Part shown: in pieces, positions 56,201-64,000 of the stretch | Layout: every line of letters starts with the position of its first letter | Position numbering within the stretch: the first letter of the stretch is position 1 | NCBI GenBank assembly: GCA_023393015.1 | Contig: JAEWMY010000047.1 | Location: 1 to 64,000, forward strand | Source: Spirochaetota bacterium | Lineage (GTDB): Bacteria; Spirochaetota; Spirochaetia; Treponematales; Treponemataceae | Reading direction: 5' to 3' | Length of the DNA: 64,000 bases | The notes under the pieces: generated by a model | Told to the model about the DNA's origin: nothing | Database searches by the model: none | Seen by the model: the letters and a program-made list of their open reading frames with translations, nothing else | Made by a program: the position numbers and the translations under genes

Positions 56201-58443
56201 GCTTCGAGGGTCAGAGGGCCCCGTGTTATTTCATTTTCGCGAATTTCATCTCGGCGTGGAACCGACCGATCCGCGAGAGCGTCGAGTATTTCGATCTCGC
56301 CGTCTCGAACGGGATTTCGTGCGGAGATATCCAGCACGCCGCCTACGCCTGCGCGCACCGTTTCAACCGGCTCCTGCTTTCCGGCGTGAGCCTCGCGACA
56401 TGCGCCGACGAGCTGAAGACGCTCGTCGCGTTCCTGCGGTCCAACGGCGCGACCATGCTCCTCATCTACGCCGACCTCTTCCAGTACGTACTTGACCGTC
56501 TCGTGAAGGGCGCGACGTACGAGTCGGGCTCGCGCGTGCGTGAGGCCATCGTCGGCGGCGACAACTCGTTCTACAAACTGACCTTGGCCCAGAACGAGAC
56601 GATGGTCGCGTGCCTGCTCGGGGAGTACGGACGCGCGCGCCAATGGATCTCCTACGGCGAGCCGTTTGTCGCCGCGGGTACGGCGCTTTTCCCGCAGGCG
56701 GACCACGCGCTGTTCGAGGCCGTCGTGATTCGCCGGGAGATCGCGTATCTCGACGCGAACGAGCGGGAATCCGCGTTCGCCAGGCTGGAAGAAATAGCGG
56801 GACGTCTCGCCGTATGGGCCGGCAACGCTCCTTCGAACTTCGCCCACAAGTCGCTCGCGGCGGCCGCGATAGTTGGCATGGCGCGCGGGGCTCCGATGGA
56901 GGAAATCGCCCGCGACGTCCAGGGCGCGCTTGACGCGCTCTGTTCGGGCGACTTCGGGCAGATAAAGTCGGTTATTTGCGGCCTTGCGGGCGAGTACTGG
57001 CTCTCGCGGGGAAACGAGCTGATAGCCTCGGCGTATATCCGCGAGGCGTGGTACGCGGCCCGGGTATGGGGCGCCTCCGCGATGGTTTCCAGGCTCGAGG
57101 CGAGTTATCCGGTGTTTCTTTCGGAGGTGCGCACATCGTTCGAGCGGACGCGCGACCCGGCGGGCGAGGACGCGGACAGGAAACAGGGAGCCGGAGTCGT
57201 CGACGCGCGGGAGCTTCTCGAGGCGGCGCGGAACATCTCGTCCGAGCAGAGACTCGAGCGGCTCCTTCCGGTAGCCCTCGACGCGATGGTAAAGTGCGTT
57301 TTCGCCGAGCGCGGCTCGATACTCGTCCCGCGCGGCGAGACGGGGGCCCTCTCGGTACGCGCCGAGCGCGCGTCGCAGAGCGAAGGCTCCCGATACGCGG
57401 ATTCCCTGCCGATAGACCGGTGTTCCTGCGCCTGCGCGGACATCGCGTATTTCGCTCATCGTACCGGTGAATCCGTCCTTCTCGAGAACGCCTCCGCGCA
57501 CCCGGATTACCGCAACAACGCGTACGTCTCGAGGACCGGAACGAGGTCGGTGCTTTGCGCGCCGGTCAGGATACGAGACTCGGAGCGGTGGGTCGTGTAT
57601 CTCGAGAACAACCTGTTCGACGGCGCCTTTACCGCCGACTCTCTTCGCGCCGTCGGGGAGATCGCCGCGCAACTGGCCGTTTCGGCGGAAAACGCGACGC
57701 TTTTCGGGAGCCTGGAAAAGAGCCTCGCGGAGCGGACCAAGCAACTCGAGTTGCTCACGTCGGAACTCAAGGAGCTTTCGCTTCGGGACCCCCTCACGCG
57801 CCTTCATAACCGCCGGTACGTCTACGAGTTCGTCGCCGACCTCGTACGTCAGTTCGTCAAGGCGAAGAACGTCGCGCTCGTCAGCGCTTCAAGCCGCGAC
57901 GAGCGGGTGAAGGACCGGGTGTTCGGCGCGTTTCTCGTCGATCTCGACAATTTCAAGCGGGTCAACGAGCTGTACGGACACGCGGTGGGAGACCGGGCGA
58001 TCGTGCGCTTTTCGGAGCGGATAACCTCGCTCGTGCGGGAGAACGACTTCGTCGCTCGGTGGGGAGGGGAGGAATTCCTCGTGATACTGAACGGAGCCAC
58101 CCGCGATTTTTTCTACGAATTCCCCGACCGCGTCCTGTCGGCGTTCCGCGGCGAGGCCGTGGAGATCGTCGACGGCGTCAGCGTCCAGCAACACGTGTCG
58201 ATCGGCTGCGTCCCGCTTCCGCTGGACGAGCGGTTCCCGGATTTGATCGGCCTTGATCAGGCGATAATCGTGTGCGATTACGCCCTCAGTCTCGCGAAGG
58301 AAAACGGCATGAACCGGGCGGCCGTGGTATCCATCGCCGAGGCCCCGGAGCTGCGGCTCGAGGAGGCGAAAACCTGCATGCGCCGCTTCCTCGCCGATCG
58401 CCGCGTGGAGTGCGAATACCTTCGGGTCGCCTACGTGAAATGA
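53254..58443 (+). CDS. Giant signalling protein: degenerate Ser/Thr kinase - STAND ATPase - GAF - GGDEF
   Basis: 1729 residues. The N-terminal protein-kinase fold (about 5-270) keeps the VAIK-type Lys36 and a DFS triad (147-149), but the catalytic loop reads HNAVSPTT (126-133): the Asp, Lys and Asn of HRDxKPxN are Ala, Ser and Thr, and no glycine loop is seen, so it looks inactive. A STAND/AAA ATPase follows: Walker A GYSGIGKT (325-332), Walker B VILHLDD (449-455). The middle 700 residues are helical repeats. GAF about 1324-1483. C-terminal GGDEF with GGEEF (1604-1608) and I-site REND (1595-1598) should make c-di-GMP. The plan resembles trifunctional kinase/ATPase/histidine kinases, with GGDEF as output. 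An earlier in-frame ATG is before the start site. Confidence 0.9.
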   Translation: MIQVPGYTIAERFYSARSTVLYRGISDSDGQRVLIKLIDEEFPPLALIEGIKREYRFADRPYGERVLRALELVSVRNGPGFVMEDADCVPLADLIADGAMSPRDRLYVAREACEALVSVHAQGVLHNAVSPTTILCSRDFTRVKIYDFSLASLQSTGKNRGKVAYEGSYVYASPELTGRIEREIDCRSDLYSLGVTLYELFTGEPPFEGTDHELAYGHVARAPEEPRRKTPSLPRAVSDCIMKLLEKDCDRRYQTAAGLAYDLALCLDAENSPDKLVSFVPGERDNLETFHLPRRLYGRERELGAIKTALSSSGGSGASFLLVSGYSGIGKTSIVEEAVHRIVMEGARFVSGKFNPLEQGIPYSAVVVAMRTLSRLAITEADDPEAARRRVLDALGSNARVIGDVIPEFGALIGAAPAPGALDPVGEKNRFHRSFILFLRALATRSSPVILHLDDLQWADRPSLDLLESFVLSRELENVSLVGSYRDNEVREGHPLRAMLDRVEASAQARSRTRRFVLKELDEGGITQLVADATRRKTSEVRELAEFLYAKTRGNPFYATRLLQSLYDKGCFFLDRDRMSWYWSIDTVKSLAYGDNVVDFLVEGFSSLSPNALLTLKLASCVGSRFELSVLYALAPPDADVPAALWTLMEKWLVMPVGNGFRLMDMDKSSLLDSAVSVEFAFQHDRIRQAAYGLVGDDERESLHLKVGMALLSSGVPGTLPADRLFEVTNHLNMARSLVARGPGKDELVDLNVAAGAKSRANAAYESAREYFATAYSLLTEEELAADGARRYALASQYGETLFLCGRGEEALLVLESLLSWERDRMRLARVYALRAMILDHGESSRERALAEIRTALDLFGVVLPATAVEAESAIRAGIASLPKTTGALLEAGVDSLARMRDDDDVMTMNLLFQALPITYQGYPWIYSAITFKMLEMTVTRGVTDVSCKNLVECGMILGSELGDYRAGYELAAFAFRLIERHRFEGQRAPCYFIFANFISAWNRPIRESVEYFDLAVSNGISCGDIQHAAYACAHRFNRLLLSGVSLATCADELKTLVAFLRSNGATMLLIYADLFQYVLDRLVKGATYESGSRVREAIVGGDNSFYKLTLAQNETMVACLLGEYGRARQWISYGEPFVAAGTALFPQADHALFEAVVIRREIAYLDANERESAFARLEEIAGRLAVWAGNAPSNFAHKSLAAAAIVGMARGAPMEEIARDVQGALDALCSGDFGQIKSVICGLAGEYWLSRGNELIASAYIREAWYAARVWGASAMVSRLEASYPVFLSEVRTSFERTRDPAGEDADRKQGAGVVDARELLEAARNISSEQRLERLLPVALDAMVKCVFAERGSILVPRGETGALSVRAERASQSEGSRYADSLPIDRCSCACADIAYFAHRTGESVLLENASAHPDYRNNAYVSRTGTRSVLCAPVRIRDSERWVVYLENNLFDGAFTADSLRAVGEIAAQLAVSAENATLFGSLEKSLAERTKQLELLTSELKELSLRDPLTRLHNRRYVYEFVADLVRQFVKAKNVALVSASSRDERVKDRVFGAFLVDLDNFKRVNELYGHAVGDRAIVRFSERITSLVRENDFVARWGGEEFLVILNGATRDFFYEFPDRVLSAFRGEAVEIVDGVSVQQHVSIGCVPLPLDERFPDLIGLDQAIIVCDYALSLAKENGMNRAAVVSIAEAPELRLEEAKTCMRRFLADRRVECEYLRVAYVK

Positions 58444-58444
58444 G

Positions 58445-59518
58445 TCACGCCGGGGTCGCGACGAGGGCCATTTGCAGTGGGATGCTGGCGCGCACGCGCC
58501 GCCAGTCCGGCCTCCGCGCCGCTTCGGTCAGGAACCGCTCGACCATGCCTACGGCAGTGTCGGTATCGTCGGCGCATCTCCAGAAGGACCCGGGAACCGC
58601 GGAGCGTTCCCTCGCGCGCTCGAGCGAGCGCGCGTAGTCGGGGATCGCTTCGACGAAGGCCGGAAGTTTCGCCGCGACGTCGTCGAAATAGGCCCAGTCG
58701 CCGCAACCCGATTCGCGCAGCATACGGGCGTTCAGCTCCTGCTCGTACTGACCCTTCACCGGGATGACGAACGCGGGTTTGCCGAGGGCGATCGCCTCGC
58801 TGATGCTCTGATGGCCGGCGGGCGCGACGAGCGCCGCCGCCGACGCGAGCGATTCGGCGTAGTTCGCCGACGCGTCAGGAAAGAGGCGAAACCGCCCGGG
58901 ACCGACGGAGTCGAGCGCGGGTTTGATTATCTCTCGGTATCGCTCTTTCACGTAAACCACGATATGCTCCCCGCGCGTCACCGTCGCCTCGCGCAATTCG
59001 CGCCGCAGTATCGGCCCGACGTCGCCGCCGAAAAACGAGCAGATCACGGTCTTGTCCGACATGCCCATCATGTAGAGCGCCACCGCGCGGGAAAGAAGAT
59101 GCGCCGCGTTGGAAACTCCCGCGCGGAGAACGACTCCCGGATGATTCAGCTGAAGCACGGGTATTCCCGTCGCCTTCGCCGCTCTCGGTACGAAGGGCTC
59201 GAAGTCGGAAATGACCGCGTCTATCTCGCGCCTCGAAAGCTCCCGCGCGAGCGATGCTTGCGTCGCGATCGCGGACAGCACGACGCTCGCGTTTTTCGCC
59301 GCGGTCTTTCCGTAGTCGAGCGAGAATCCCCGCTGGGCGAACCCGTGATACGGGATGTCGACGTAACCGGCCGAGGGGAACTCCCTTCGCAACTCGGCCT
59401 CGAAGTGAGTCGGCGCGAAAAAGACGATCCCGTGCCGCGCGCCCAGCCCCTCGGCGAGCGCCTTCGCCCTCGATATGTGACCCCGACCCTCGCCGTTGAT
59501 TGAAATCGCCACGTTCAT
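58445..59518 (-). CDS. Glycosyltransferase, MurG/GT28-like (MJ1255-type)
   Basis: 357 residues. The N-terminal GEGRGHISRAKALAEGL is the nucleotide-sugar glycosyltransferase loop of MJ1255/MurG-like GT-B enzymes. The C-terminal APAGHQSISEAIALGKPAFVIPVKGQYEQELNARML is the donor-binding block. Cytoplasmic; acceptor unknown. GGGAGGAAG precedes the ATG. It ends 1 bp from the convergent giant gene. Confidence 0.85.
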   Translation of the reverse strand: MNVAISINGEGRGHISRAKALAEGLGARHGIVFFAPTHFEAELRREFPSAGYVDIPYHGFAQRGFSLDYGKTAAKNASVVLSAIATQASLARELSRREIDAVISDFEPFVPRAAKATGIPVLQLNHPGVVLRAGVSNAAHLLSRAVALYMMGMSDKTVICSFFGGDVGPILRRELREATVTRGEHIVVYVKERYREIIKPALDSVGPGRFRLFPDASANYAESLASAAALVAPAGHQSISEAIALGKPAFVIPVKGQYEQELNARMLRESGCGDWAYFDDVAAKLPAFVEAIPDYARSLERARERSAVPGSFWRCADDTDTAVGMVERFLTEAARRPDWRRVRASIPLQMALVATPA

Positions 59519-59669
59519 CGTCTGCTTCCTCCCTTCGCGCCAAGTGTCGCCCGGGTACGTATGCGGATGATGAGGCCTTCGCTAAAAAACGGTAAGATCG
59601 TAAGGCTCGCTCACGACTTTTTCACGAATCCGTTATTGAGCGGTAACACGGCGGTGCGAGTATGCCCGC

Positions 59670-60875
59670 ATGAAGAAGAAATCGGCGATGGAGCGCGCGA
59701 TGAAAGCGGCGCTCCTGTTTCTGGACGACGAGAACTTGTCTCAAACTCCCTCGGGTCAGGCGTTTTGCGAGGCCGTGACGCGCGCGGTCGCCGCGTTTAC
59801 CGCCGGGCACGTTACCGCCGTGCTGTACCGCCACAAGGACTCACCCGGCGGCACGGTGCTCACACCGAGCGGAACGGAAACCTTCGGGCTTTCCTCGGAT
59901 TCGAAGGTATGGGAGATGGTCGAGGGCAAGGAAGGCATGGTAACCGTCTACGACAACGACGGTTTCTTGCCCTCGGTGAAGTGCCGGCAGTTCGCCGTGG
60001 CGAGAGTCGCCGCGCGCAAGCACGTCGGTATTTCGATCCTCCTCGCGAGGGAATCCGGTCGCATCGACAAGGAAGAGGTTGCCGCGCTGAGGCACCTTTC
60101 CGCCGTGTTCTCGAGTTCGCTCAGGAAGGCGAAGTCATGGAACAAGCGGCTCAGGCTCAGGGCCGACGAGGCGAGGAGGGAAACGCTCCTCCACGCGCAG
60201 TCGTGCATTATCCGCGGATCGGCCGAGATACCGGGATACGGCAAGGCCATCGACTATTCCGCGGGTACGGGAAGCGATTTCTGCAAGGCGTATCCCTCGA
60301 TCGAATCGTCGGCCCTCGTGTGCGTGTGCGACGTCACCGCAGAGATATCCGAACGCCAGCAGGGTCTCGTGTATCTCGATACCTGGTTTACGATCATATC
60401 GAAGACGACGCTCGACGCGCAAAACGCGCTAAAGCGCCTGAATGCCGACATGTCGCGCAGACAGGGCGAGTGCTACGCCTCGCTGTCGCTGATCAGGTAC
60501 CTCCCCGAGTCCGGCACGGTCGAGGTCGCGGGCTGCGGAAACGTCGGCGTCATCGCCTTTTCGCACGAAACGATGAGCGCGAGAGTCGTCGAGTTCGGGC
60601 CCGCCTCGGGGATAAACGGCGACGCGACCATAGTCGCGCAAACCCTGCCCGCGCGGAGCGGGGACATCGTGCTCGCGTGCACGGACGGCGTGTTCGCCGC
60701 CAAGCGGTGTAACGGCGACCTCTACGCTCTTCGTGAGGTTTGCGAGTTCGTGCGAGGCCACTATTACCTCGGCGCGGACGAGCTTGCCGAGCGGCTTCTC
60801 GCCGACGTGCATGAGCGCGAGGATCACGGAATAAACCACGACGACCGGACGGTCGCCGTGCTCAAGATCCGCTAG
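59670..60875 (+). CDS. GAF-like plus PP2C (SpoIIE/RsbU-type) phosphatase
   Basis: 401 residues. An N-terminal GAF-like sensor (about 10-155), coiled linker, then a PP2C domain with GSDFCKA in place of the usual GGDYYD, CVCDVTAEI, ACTDGVFAAKR and DDRTVAVLKIR. The metal Asp residues appear kept, the phospho-loop is divergent. It probably dephosphorylates the STAS protein encoded 9 bp downstream. The start is uncertain: no Shine-Dalgarno, and another in-frame ATG lies three codons upstream. The 151 bp before it hold no gene and only a weak promoter candidate (TTCACG...TAACAC). Confidence 0.82.
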   Translation: MKKKSAMERAMKAALLFLDDENLSQTPSGQAFCEAVTRAVAAFTAGHVTAVLYRHKDSPGGTVLTPSGTETFGLSSDSKVWEMVEGKEGMVTVYDNDGFLPSVKCRQFAVARVAARKHVGISILLARESGRIDKEEVAALRHLSAVFSSSLRKAKSWNKRLRLRADEARRETLLHAQSCIIRGSAEIPGYGKAIDYSAGTGSDFCKAYPSIESSALVCVCDVTAEISERQQGLVYLDTWFTIISKTTLDAQNALKRLNADMSRRQGECYASLSLIRYLPESGTVEVAGCGNVGVIAFSHETMSARVVEFGPASGINGDATIVAQTLPARSGDIVLACTDGVFAAKRCNGDLYALREVCEFVRGHYYLGADELAERLLADVHEREDHGINHDDRTVAVLKIR

Positions 60876-60884
60876 GAGGATACA

Positions 60885-61232
60885 ATGGATATCGTATTCG
60901 ACGAGAGGGACGGGGCGTGCGACTGCGCGCTTTCGGGCGAGCTGGACATGTACGAGTCCCCGCCCTTTCAGGAGAAATGCGAAGCGAGGATCGATTCGCT
61001 CGCGGCGGACGCGTTCCTCGTCGACCTTTCCGGCCTGACGTACGCCGACTCAAGCGGCCTCGGGACGCTGTTTCGGGTGTTTTGCCGCGCGCGTGAACGG
61101 AACGTCGGCTTTTGCCTCTACGGCGCCCGGGGGATGGTCTCGTCCCTCCTGCGCCTGAGCAGGATGTCGTCCATCCTTCCGCTGGAAGCGGAGTACGCGA
61201 CCGCGCTCGAACGCGCAAGGGAGAAACGATGA
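60885..61232 (+). CDS. STAS-domain anti-sigma factor antagonist
   Basis: 115 residues, a single STAS domain. LTYADSSGLGTLF holds the conserved phosphorylatable Ser (DSSGLG). It works as the switch protein: unphosphorylated, it binds the HATPase kinase/anti-sigma partner. AGGAGGA precedes the ATG. ATGA overlap with the HATPase gene. Confidence 0.9.
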   Translation: MDIVFDERDGACDCALSGELDMYESPPFQEKCEARIDSLAADAFLVDLSGLTYADSSGLGTLFRVFCRARERNVGFCLYGARGMVSSLLRLSRMSSILPLEAEYATALERAREKR

Positions 61233-61771
61233 ACCAGCGAATACTCGTCGACGACTCGCACGAACTGCTCCGGCGCGACGGGCTCCACTACTCGGTCTTC
61301 CCGAGCGAGTACCTGCATATCCGCTATTACACGCTCCTTCTCGTCAAAAACTCGAGTCTCATGACCGACGAGCGGCTTTTGCTCGAACAACAGGTAAGCG
61401 AGCTCGTGAAGAACGCCGTCAAGCACGGAAACAGGTGCGATCCCGCCAGGAACGTGAAAATCTGGTACCGCTTCACCGACCGCGAGGCGCGCCTCATCGT
61501 GCAGGACGAGGGTCCGGGATTCGCCGACATCGAGAAGTGGAATATCTTCAACGAAAAGCGGCAGGAATACGTCGACAGGCAGGATTTCGCCGCGCTCATG
61601 AACTACGCCTCGTGGAGAACGAGCTCGAGCGACAAATACGACGGCGGCAACGCGATGTTCGCGGCGCTCGAGTACTGGAACGCCGGCGTCGTCTATTCCT
61701 CGGCCCGGAACACCGTGGCCGTGGGGAAGCGCTTCTCCCTCGATATCATGGAGTCCGGAGACGACGAATGA
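61229..61771 (+). CDS. RsbW/SpoIIAB-like HATPase (anti-sigma/switch kinase)
   Basis: 180 residues from ATG 61229. N-box VSELVKNAVKHGN and G1 box VQDEGPGFAD identify the GHKL ATPase of anti-sigma kinases. The C-terminal part (EYWNAGVVYSS) is longer than in SpoIIAB. It should phosphorylate the STAS protein; no sigma factor gene is adjacent, so its client may be elsewhere or not a sigma factor. Coupled by ATGA to both neighbours. Confidence 0.86.
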   Translation: MNQRILVDDSHELLRRDGLHYSVFPSEYLHIRYYTLLLVKNSSLMTDERLLLEQQVSELVKNAVKHGNRCDPARNVKIWYRFTDREARLIVQDEGPGFADIEKWNIFNEKRQEYVDRQDFAALMNYASWRTSSSDKYDGGNAMFAALEYWNAGVVYSSARNTVAVGKRFSLDIMESGDDE

Positions 61772-62940
61772 CCATAGGCGAGCTTGAGCGCCCGAGCGTC
61801 GCCGGGGAGCGGATCGTCAAGATAGCGAGCTCGTTCTCGTTCGTGCGCGCGGGCACGCCCGTGCACGAGACCCTGGACGGCCTCCGGGAGGCGAAGGCGA
61901 GGATGGTCGCCGTCGTCGATCCCGCCTCGCGCCCGCTCGGGATCATTCTCGCGCAGGACCTGGTCGACATACTCGGCAAGCCCTACGGACGGGACCTCTT
62001 GAAGCGACAGTGCGTGGAGGACATCATGCGCGACGTCGCGAAGATCCGGTACGACGAGTACATCTCCGTCGTGCGGGAGCGCGCGGGCGCCGAGCTGGAA
62101 CTCGGCGAGAACGCGCAGTACCTCCTCGTCGACCGCGACGGCCTGTTCAGGGGATGCGTTTCGTCGCGCGACATACTCGTGCACGGCACGAAACAGCACC
62201 AGCGCGAGATTCAGGTCGCGCGCGGCATACAGAACCGCCTCGTGCCCGAGTACAGCATGAAGGGAAACGGGACGTTTACGGTCGTCTGCTCGGCCCTCAT
62301 GGCCGAGGGCGTCGGGGGCGACTATTACTTCGTCAGGGAGTACGTCCCGGGATCCTGGTTCCTGTGCCTCTGCGACATCTCGGGGAAGGGAACCGCCGCC
62401 GCGATCATCACGGCCGTGCTCGCGGGCTTCATGGACGGCGCCCGGCTGGGATCGCCGTTGTCCGAGACGGTCATCAGGCTCAACGACCTCGTGCTCGGCA
62501 CGTTCAGGGCCGAACGGTATCTCACCGGCGTCTTCGTCAAGTACGACGAGGCGACGGGAGATGTCGAATACTGCGACATGGGCCATTCGCTGTTGTATGT
62601 CGTTTCCGCCGGAGGGGTACGGGCGGTATCCGAGGTCGCCGGGAATCCGCCCCTCGGCATGGTCGCGCTCCAGGCGGTAACCGCGGACTCGCTCGCTCTC
62701 GGAGAGGGGGAGACCCTTCTCGCGGTTTCGGACGGTTTGACCGAGCAGGAAAACCGGAGGGGCGAGCCGTTCAGACTGCAAACCGTCGGGGACATTCTGG
62801 GAAACTGCCCGCTGACGAGGGACGGGCTCGTGCGCGCGAAAGTCGAGATCCTGGAGGCCTTCTACGCCTTCAAGCGCGACATGCCGCAGCGTGACGACGT
62901 CAGCTTTCTCATGGCTCGCCGGAACCACCCGGGACCGTAA
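61768..62940 (+). CDS. CBS-domain plus PP2C (RsbU-type) phosphatase
   Basis: 390 residues from ATG 61768. A CBS pair (about 20-150; GTPVHETLDGLREAKARMVAVVD, YLLVDRDGLFRGCVSSRDIL) senses adenosine nucleotides in other proteins. Then a full PP2C domain: GVGGDYYFV, LCDISGKGTAAAIIT, VSDGLTEQEN and RDDVSFLM with all metal ligands. It is the second phosphatase of the cassette, so the switch appears to integrate two inputs. Confidence 0.9.
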   Translation: MTIGELERPSVAGERIVKIASSFSFVRAGTPVHETLDGLREAKARMVAVVDPASRPLGIILAQDLVDILGKPYGRDLLKRQCVEDIMRDVAKIRYDEYISVVRERAGAELELGENAQYLLVDRDGLFRGCVSSRDILVHGTKQHQREIQVARGIQNRLVPEYSMKGNGTFTVVCSALMAEGVGGDYYFVREYVPGSWFLCLCDISGKGTAAAIITAVLAGFMDGARLGSPLSETVIRLNDLVLGTFRAERYLTGVFVKYDEATGDVEYCDMGHSLLYVVSAGGVRAVSEVAGNPPLGMVALQAVTADSLALGEGETLLAVSDGLTEQENRRGEPFRLQTVGDILGNCPLTRDGLVRAKVEILEAFYAFKRDMPQRDDVSFLMARRNHPGP

Positions 62941-62996
62941 CGGTTTTCTCACGGGGATTTCACGACCTTCACACGCGCTCGTGAGAGCCTTACCGT

Positions 62997-63617
62997 ATGA
63001 CATGCCAAACACACGCGTATCTCGCGACCGTGCTCGTACAGGCGATACAGTCCGTTTGGGGCGTCAGGCTGAGCCGGAAGCGGCTCGTGTACGGCTCGAT
63101 CAAACCCGACGTGACCTCGCTCTTCCTTCGCCACCCGCATTTCTGGCGGTATTCGCGCGATTTTCTCTTCCGCAAGGTCGCCCGCCTCGCGCGGATGCGG
63201 TTCGACCGGTACGAGAAAAACAAGAAGTTCAGCGAGGCCCTCGGCGTCGTGTTGCACTACGTCGCGGATTTCTTCACGGCGGCGCACAACGTCAAGCCGA
63301 ACCGCCTACGCGAGCATCTCGCCTACGAGGAGCGGCTTCACGCGGCCTTCGCGCGGATGGCCGACGTCGCGACCGTCCGGGACGCGATACGATTCGTCCG
63401 CGAGGGGAGGCCACGCGTCGGAACGGCGAACCCGTCGCTTTCCGTCGCGGAAACCCTCATATCCCTTCACTCGTCGTATAGTCCCTCGCTCGAGGACGTC
63501 GAACGCGACGTACGCGAGATACTGATCGCCTGTCTGACCGTAACCGCCGTCGTCATGGATAGCGTCGCTGGGATCAAGGAATTTGCCTTCACGGCGGCGA
63601 TCGAGTATACTTGTTGA
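62997..63617 (+). CDS. Zinc-dependent phospholipase C-like protein
   Basis: 206 residues. It starts MTCQTHAYLA, and VYGSIKPDVTS, HPHFW and GVVLHYVADFFTAAHNVKP reproduce the His/Asp metal-ligand spacing of the zinc phospholipase C/S1-P1 nuclease fold. No signal peptide, unlike secreted alpha-toxin, so a cytoplasmic hydrolase of unknown substrate is likelier. Only a weak GTGAGAG precedes the ATG. The promoter for ferritin lies in its 3' end. Confidence 0.78.
   Translation: MTCQTHAYLATVLVQAIQSVWGVRLSRKRLVYGSIKPDVTSLFLRHPHFWRYSRDFLFRKVARLARMRFDRYEKNKKFSEALGVVLHYVADFFTAAHNVKPNRLREHLAYEERLHAAFARMADVATVRDAIRFVREGRPRVGTANPSLSVAETLISLHSSYSPSLEDVERDVREILIACLTVTAVVMDSVAGIKEFAFTAAIEYTC
63583..63611 (+). 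promoter_or_regulatory. Promoter of the ferritin gene
   Basis: TTGCCT (63583-63588), 17-bp spacer, TATACT (63606-63611). The short leader contains GAAGGAGGA. Confidence 0.65.
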
Positions 63618-63628
63618 AGGAGGATAAC

Positions 63629-64000
63629 ATGTTGGAAAATCAACTGAAAAAGGCAATTAACGAGCAGATCAACAAGGAATTTTACTCTTCGTATCTCTAT
63701 CTCGCCATGGCGGCGCATTTCGACGCGAAGGCACTGCCCGGGTTCGCGCACTGGATGAAGGTGCAGGCCGCCGAGGAATGGGGCCACGGAATGAAATTCT
63801 ACCACTATCTCACGGAAGTCGGAGCCGACGTGGAGCTCGCGGCGATCGCGTGTCCGCCCCTCAAATTCGGAACGCCGAAGGAGGTGTTCGAGCAGGTGTA
63901 CGAGCACGAACGGTCGGTTACCGCGTCCATCAACGCGATCTACGATCTCGCCAGGAAGGTGAACGACCCGAAGACCGAGCTCATGCTGCACTGGTTCATC
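63629..64000 (+). CDS. Ferritin (FtnA-like), cut by the window end
   Basis: The first 124 codons, of about 165 expected. INEQINKEFYSSYLYLAMA supplies the first ferroxidase-site Glu, AEEWGHGMKFY the EExxH ligands, and the rest follows four-helix ferritin. It oxidises and stores iron. AAGGAGGAT lies 4 nt before the ATG. Confidence 0.94.
   Translation, partial: MLENQLKKAINEQINKEFYSSYLYLAMAAHFDAKALPGFAHWMKVQAAEEWGHGMKFYHYLTEVGADVELAAIACPPLKFGTPKEVFEQVYEHERSVTASINAIYDLARKVNDPKTELMLHWFI

Noticed and set aside
1..64000. CRISPR array, prophage or intact insertion sequence
   Set aside because: No regularly spaced repeats of CRISPR type, no cas, integrase, transposase or phage structural gene was seen; the two tandem arrays have no spacers.

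Overview
The window is a GC-rich, densely coded bacterial chromosome segment that most resembles a free-living or host-associated spirochaete (Spirochaetota, Treponema-like). The evidence is content and order: a SpoVG gene beside ispE; the block rplU-prp-rpmA-obgE-nadD-yqeK-LCP-rsfS; a TatT-TatP-type TRAP transporter operon as in Treponema pallidum; a eukaryote-type CDP-alcohol phosphotransferase of the kind T. denticola uses for phosphatidylcholine; a DUF115 protein; and a leading protein that resembles a spirochaete family of unknown function. The assignment is by gene content only, with no database search. Codon use looks uniform, no phage or intact insertion sequence is visible, and no CRISPR array was found.

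Layout. 0-12.7 kb is housekeeping: the 3' part of tRNA-Glu(CTC), a conserved unknown protein, pgeF, argS, the L21/L27/Obg operon running into nadD, yqeK, an LCP protein and rsfS, then a convergent very acidic small protein, ispE, spoVG, tRNA-Gln and L25. 12.7-24.7 kb holds tilS-ftsH, a secreted protein with DxDxDG motifs, a trypsin-like lipoprotein, lepA, and on the minus strand a PpiD/SurA-like protein followed by a DUF115 protein. 24.7-25.3 kb is a tRNA-Asp/tRNA-Pro spot in which the tRNA-Pro 3' end and its terminator are duplicated around a strongly palindromic element. 25.2-29.7 kb has envelope genes: a CsgG-like/beta-helix protein, a CDP-alcohol phosphotransferase, a DedA protein and a small exported protein.

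29.7-38 kb is transport: a TrpXYZ-type ABC importer behind tRNA-Leu(TAA), tatD, and a TRAP operon (small protein, TatT, DctP, fused DctQM) divergent from a TrpR-like regulator. 38-44.7 kb has a giant ankyrin-repeat lipoprotein, an Hpt protein, a CPA2 antiporter fused to a PTS EIIA domain, and fabH. FabH is transcribed away from a four-gene 2-oxoacid:ferredoxin oxidoreductase operon (44.8-47.6 kb), an arrangement that fits supply of branched-chain acyl-CoA primers for fatty acid synthesis.

47.6-63 kb is a signalling island: a REC-PP2C protein, a PAS histidine kinase, a membrane GGDEF-hemerythrin protein, a class III cyclase-like protein, a 1729-residue degenerate-kinase/STAND/GAF/GGDEF protein, a glycosyltransferase, and a complete partner-switch cassette (GAF-PP2C, STAS, HATPase, CBS-PP2C). 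The window ends with a zinc phospholipase C-like protein and the start of a ferritin gene.

The most unusual signal is at the promoter level. At least eight genes have a good -10 box ending only 6-8 bases before the start codon, so transcription should begin at or next to the ATG. Leaderless translation appears common here and includes core genes (lepA, tilS) and several signalling genes. Other items to follow up are the duplicated tRNA-Pro element, the degenerate kinase of the giant protein, the GGDEF-hemerythrin fusion, the antiporter-EIIA fusion, and two coding-adjacent tandem repeats.
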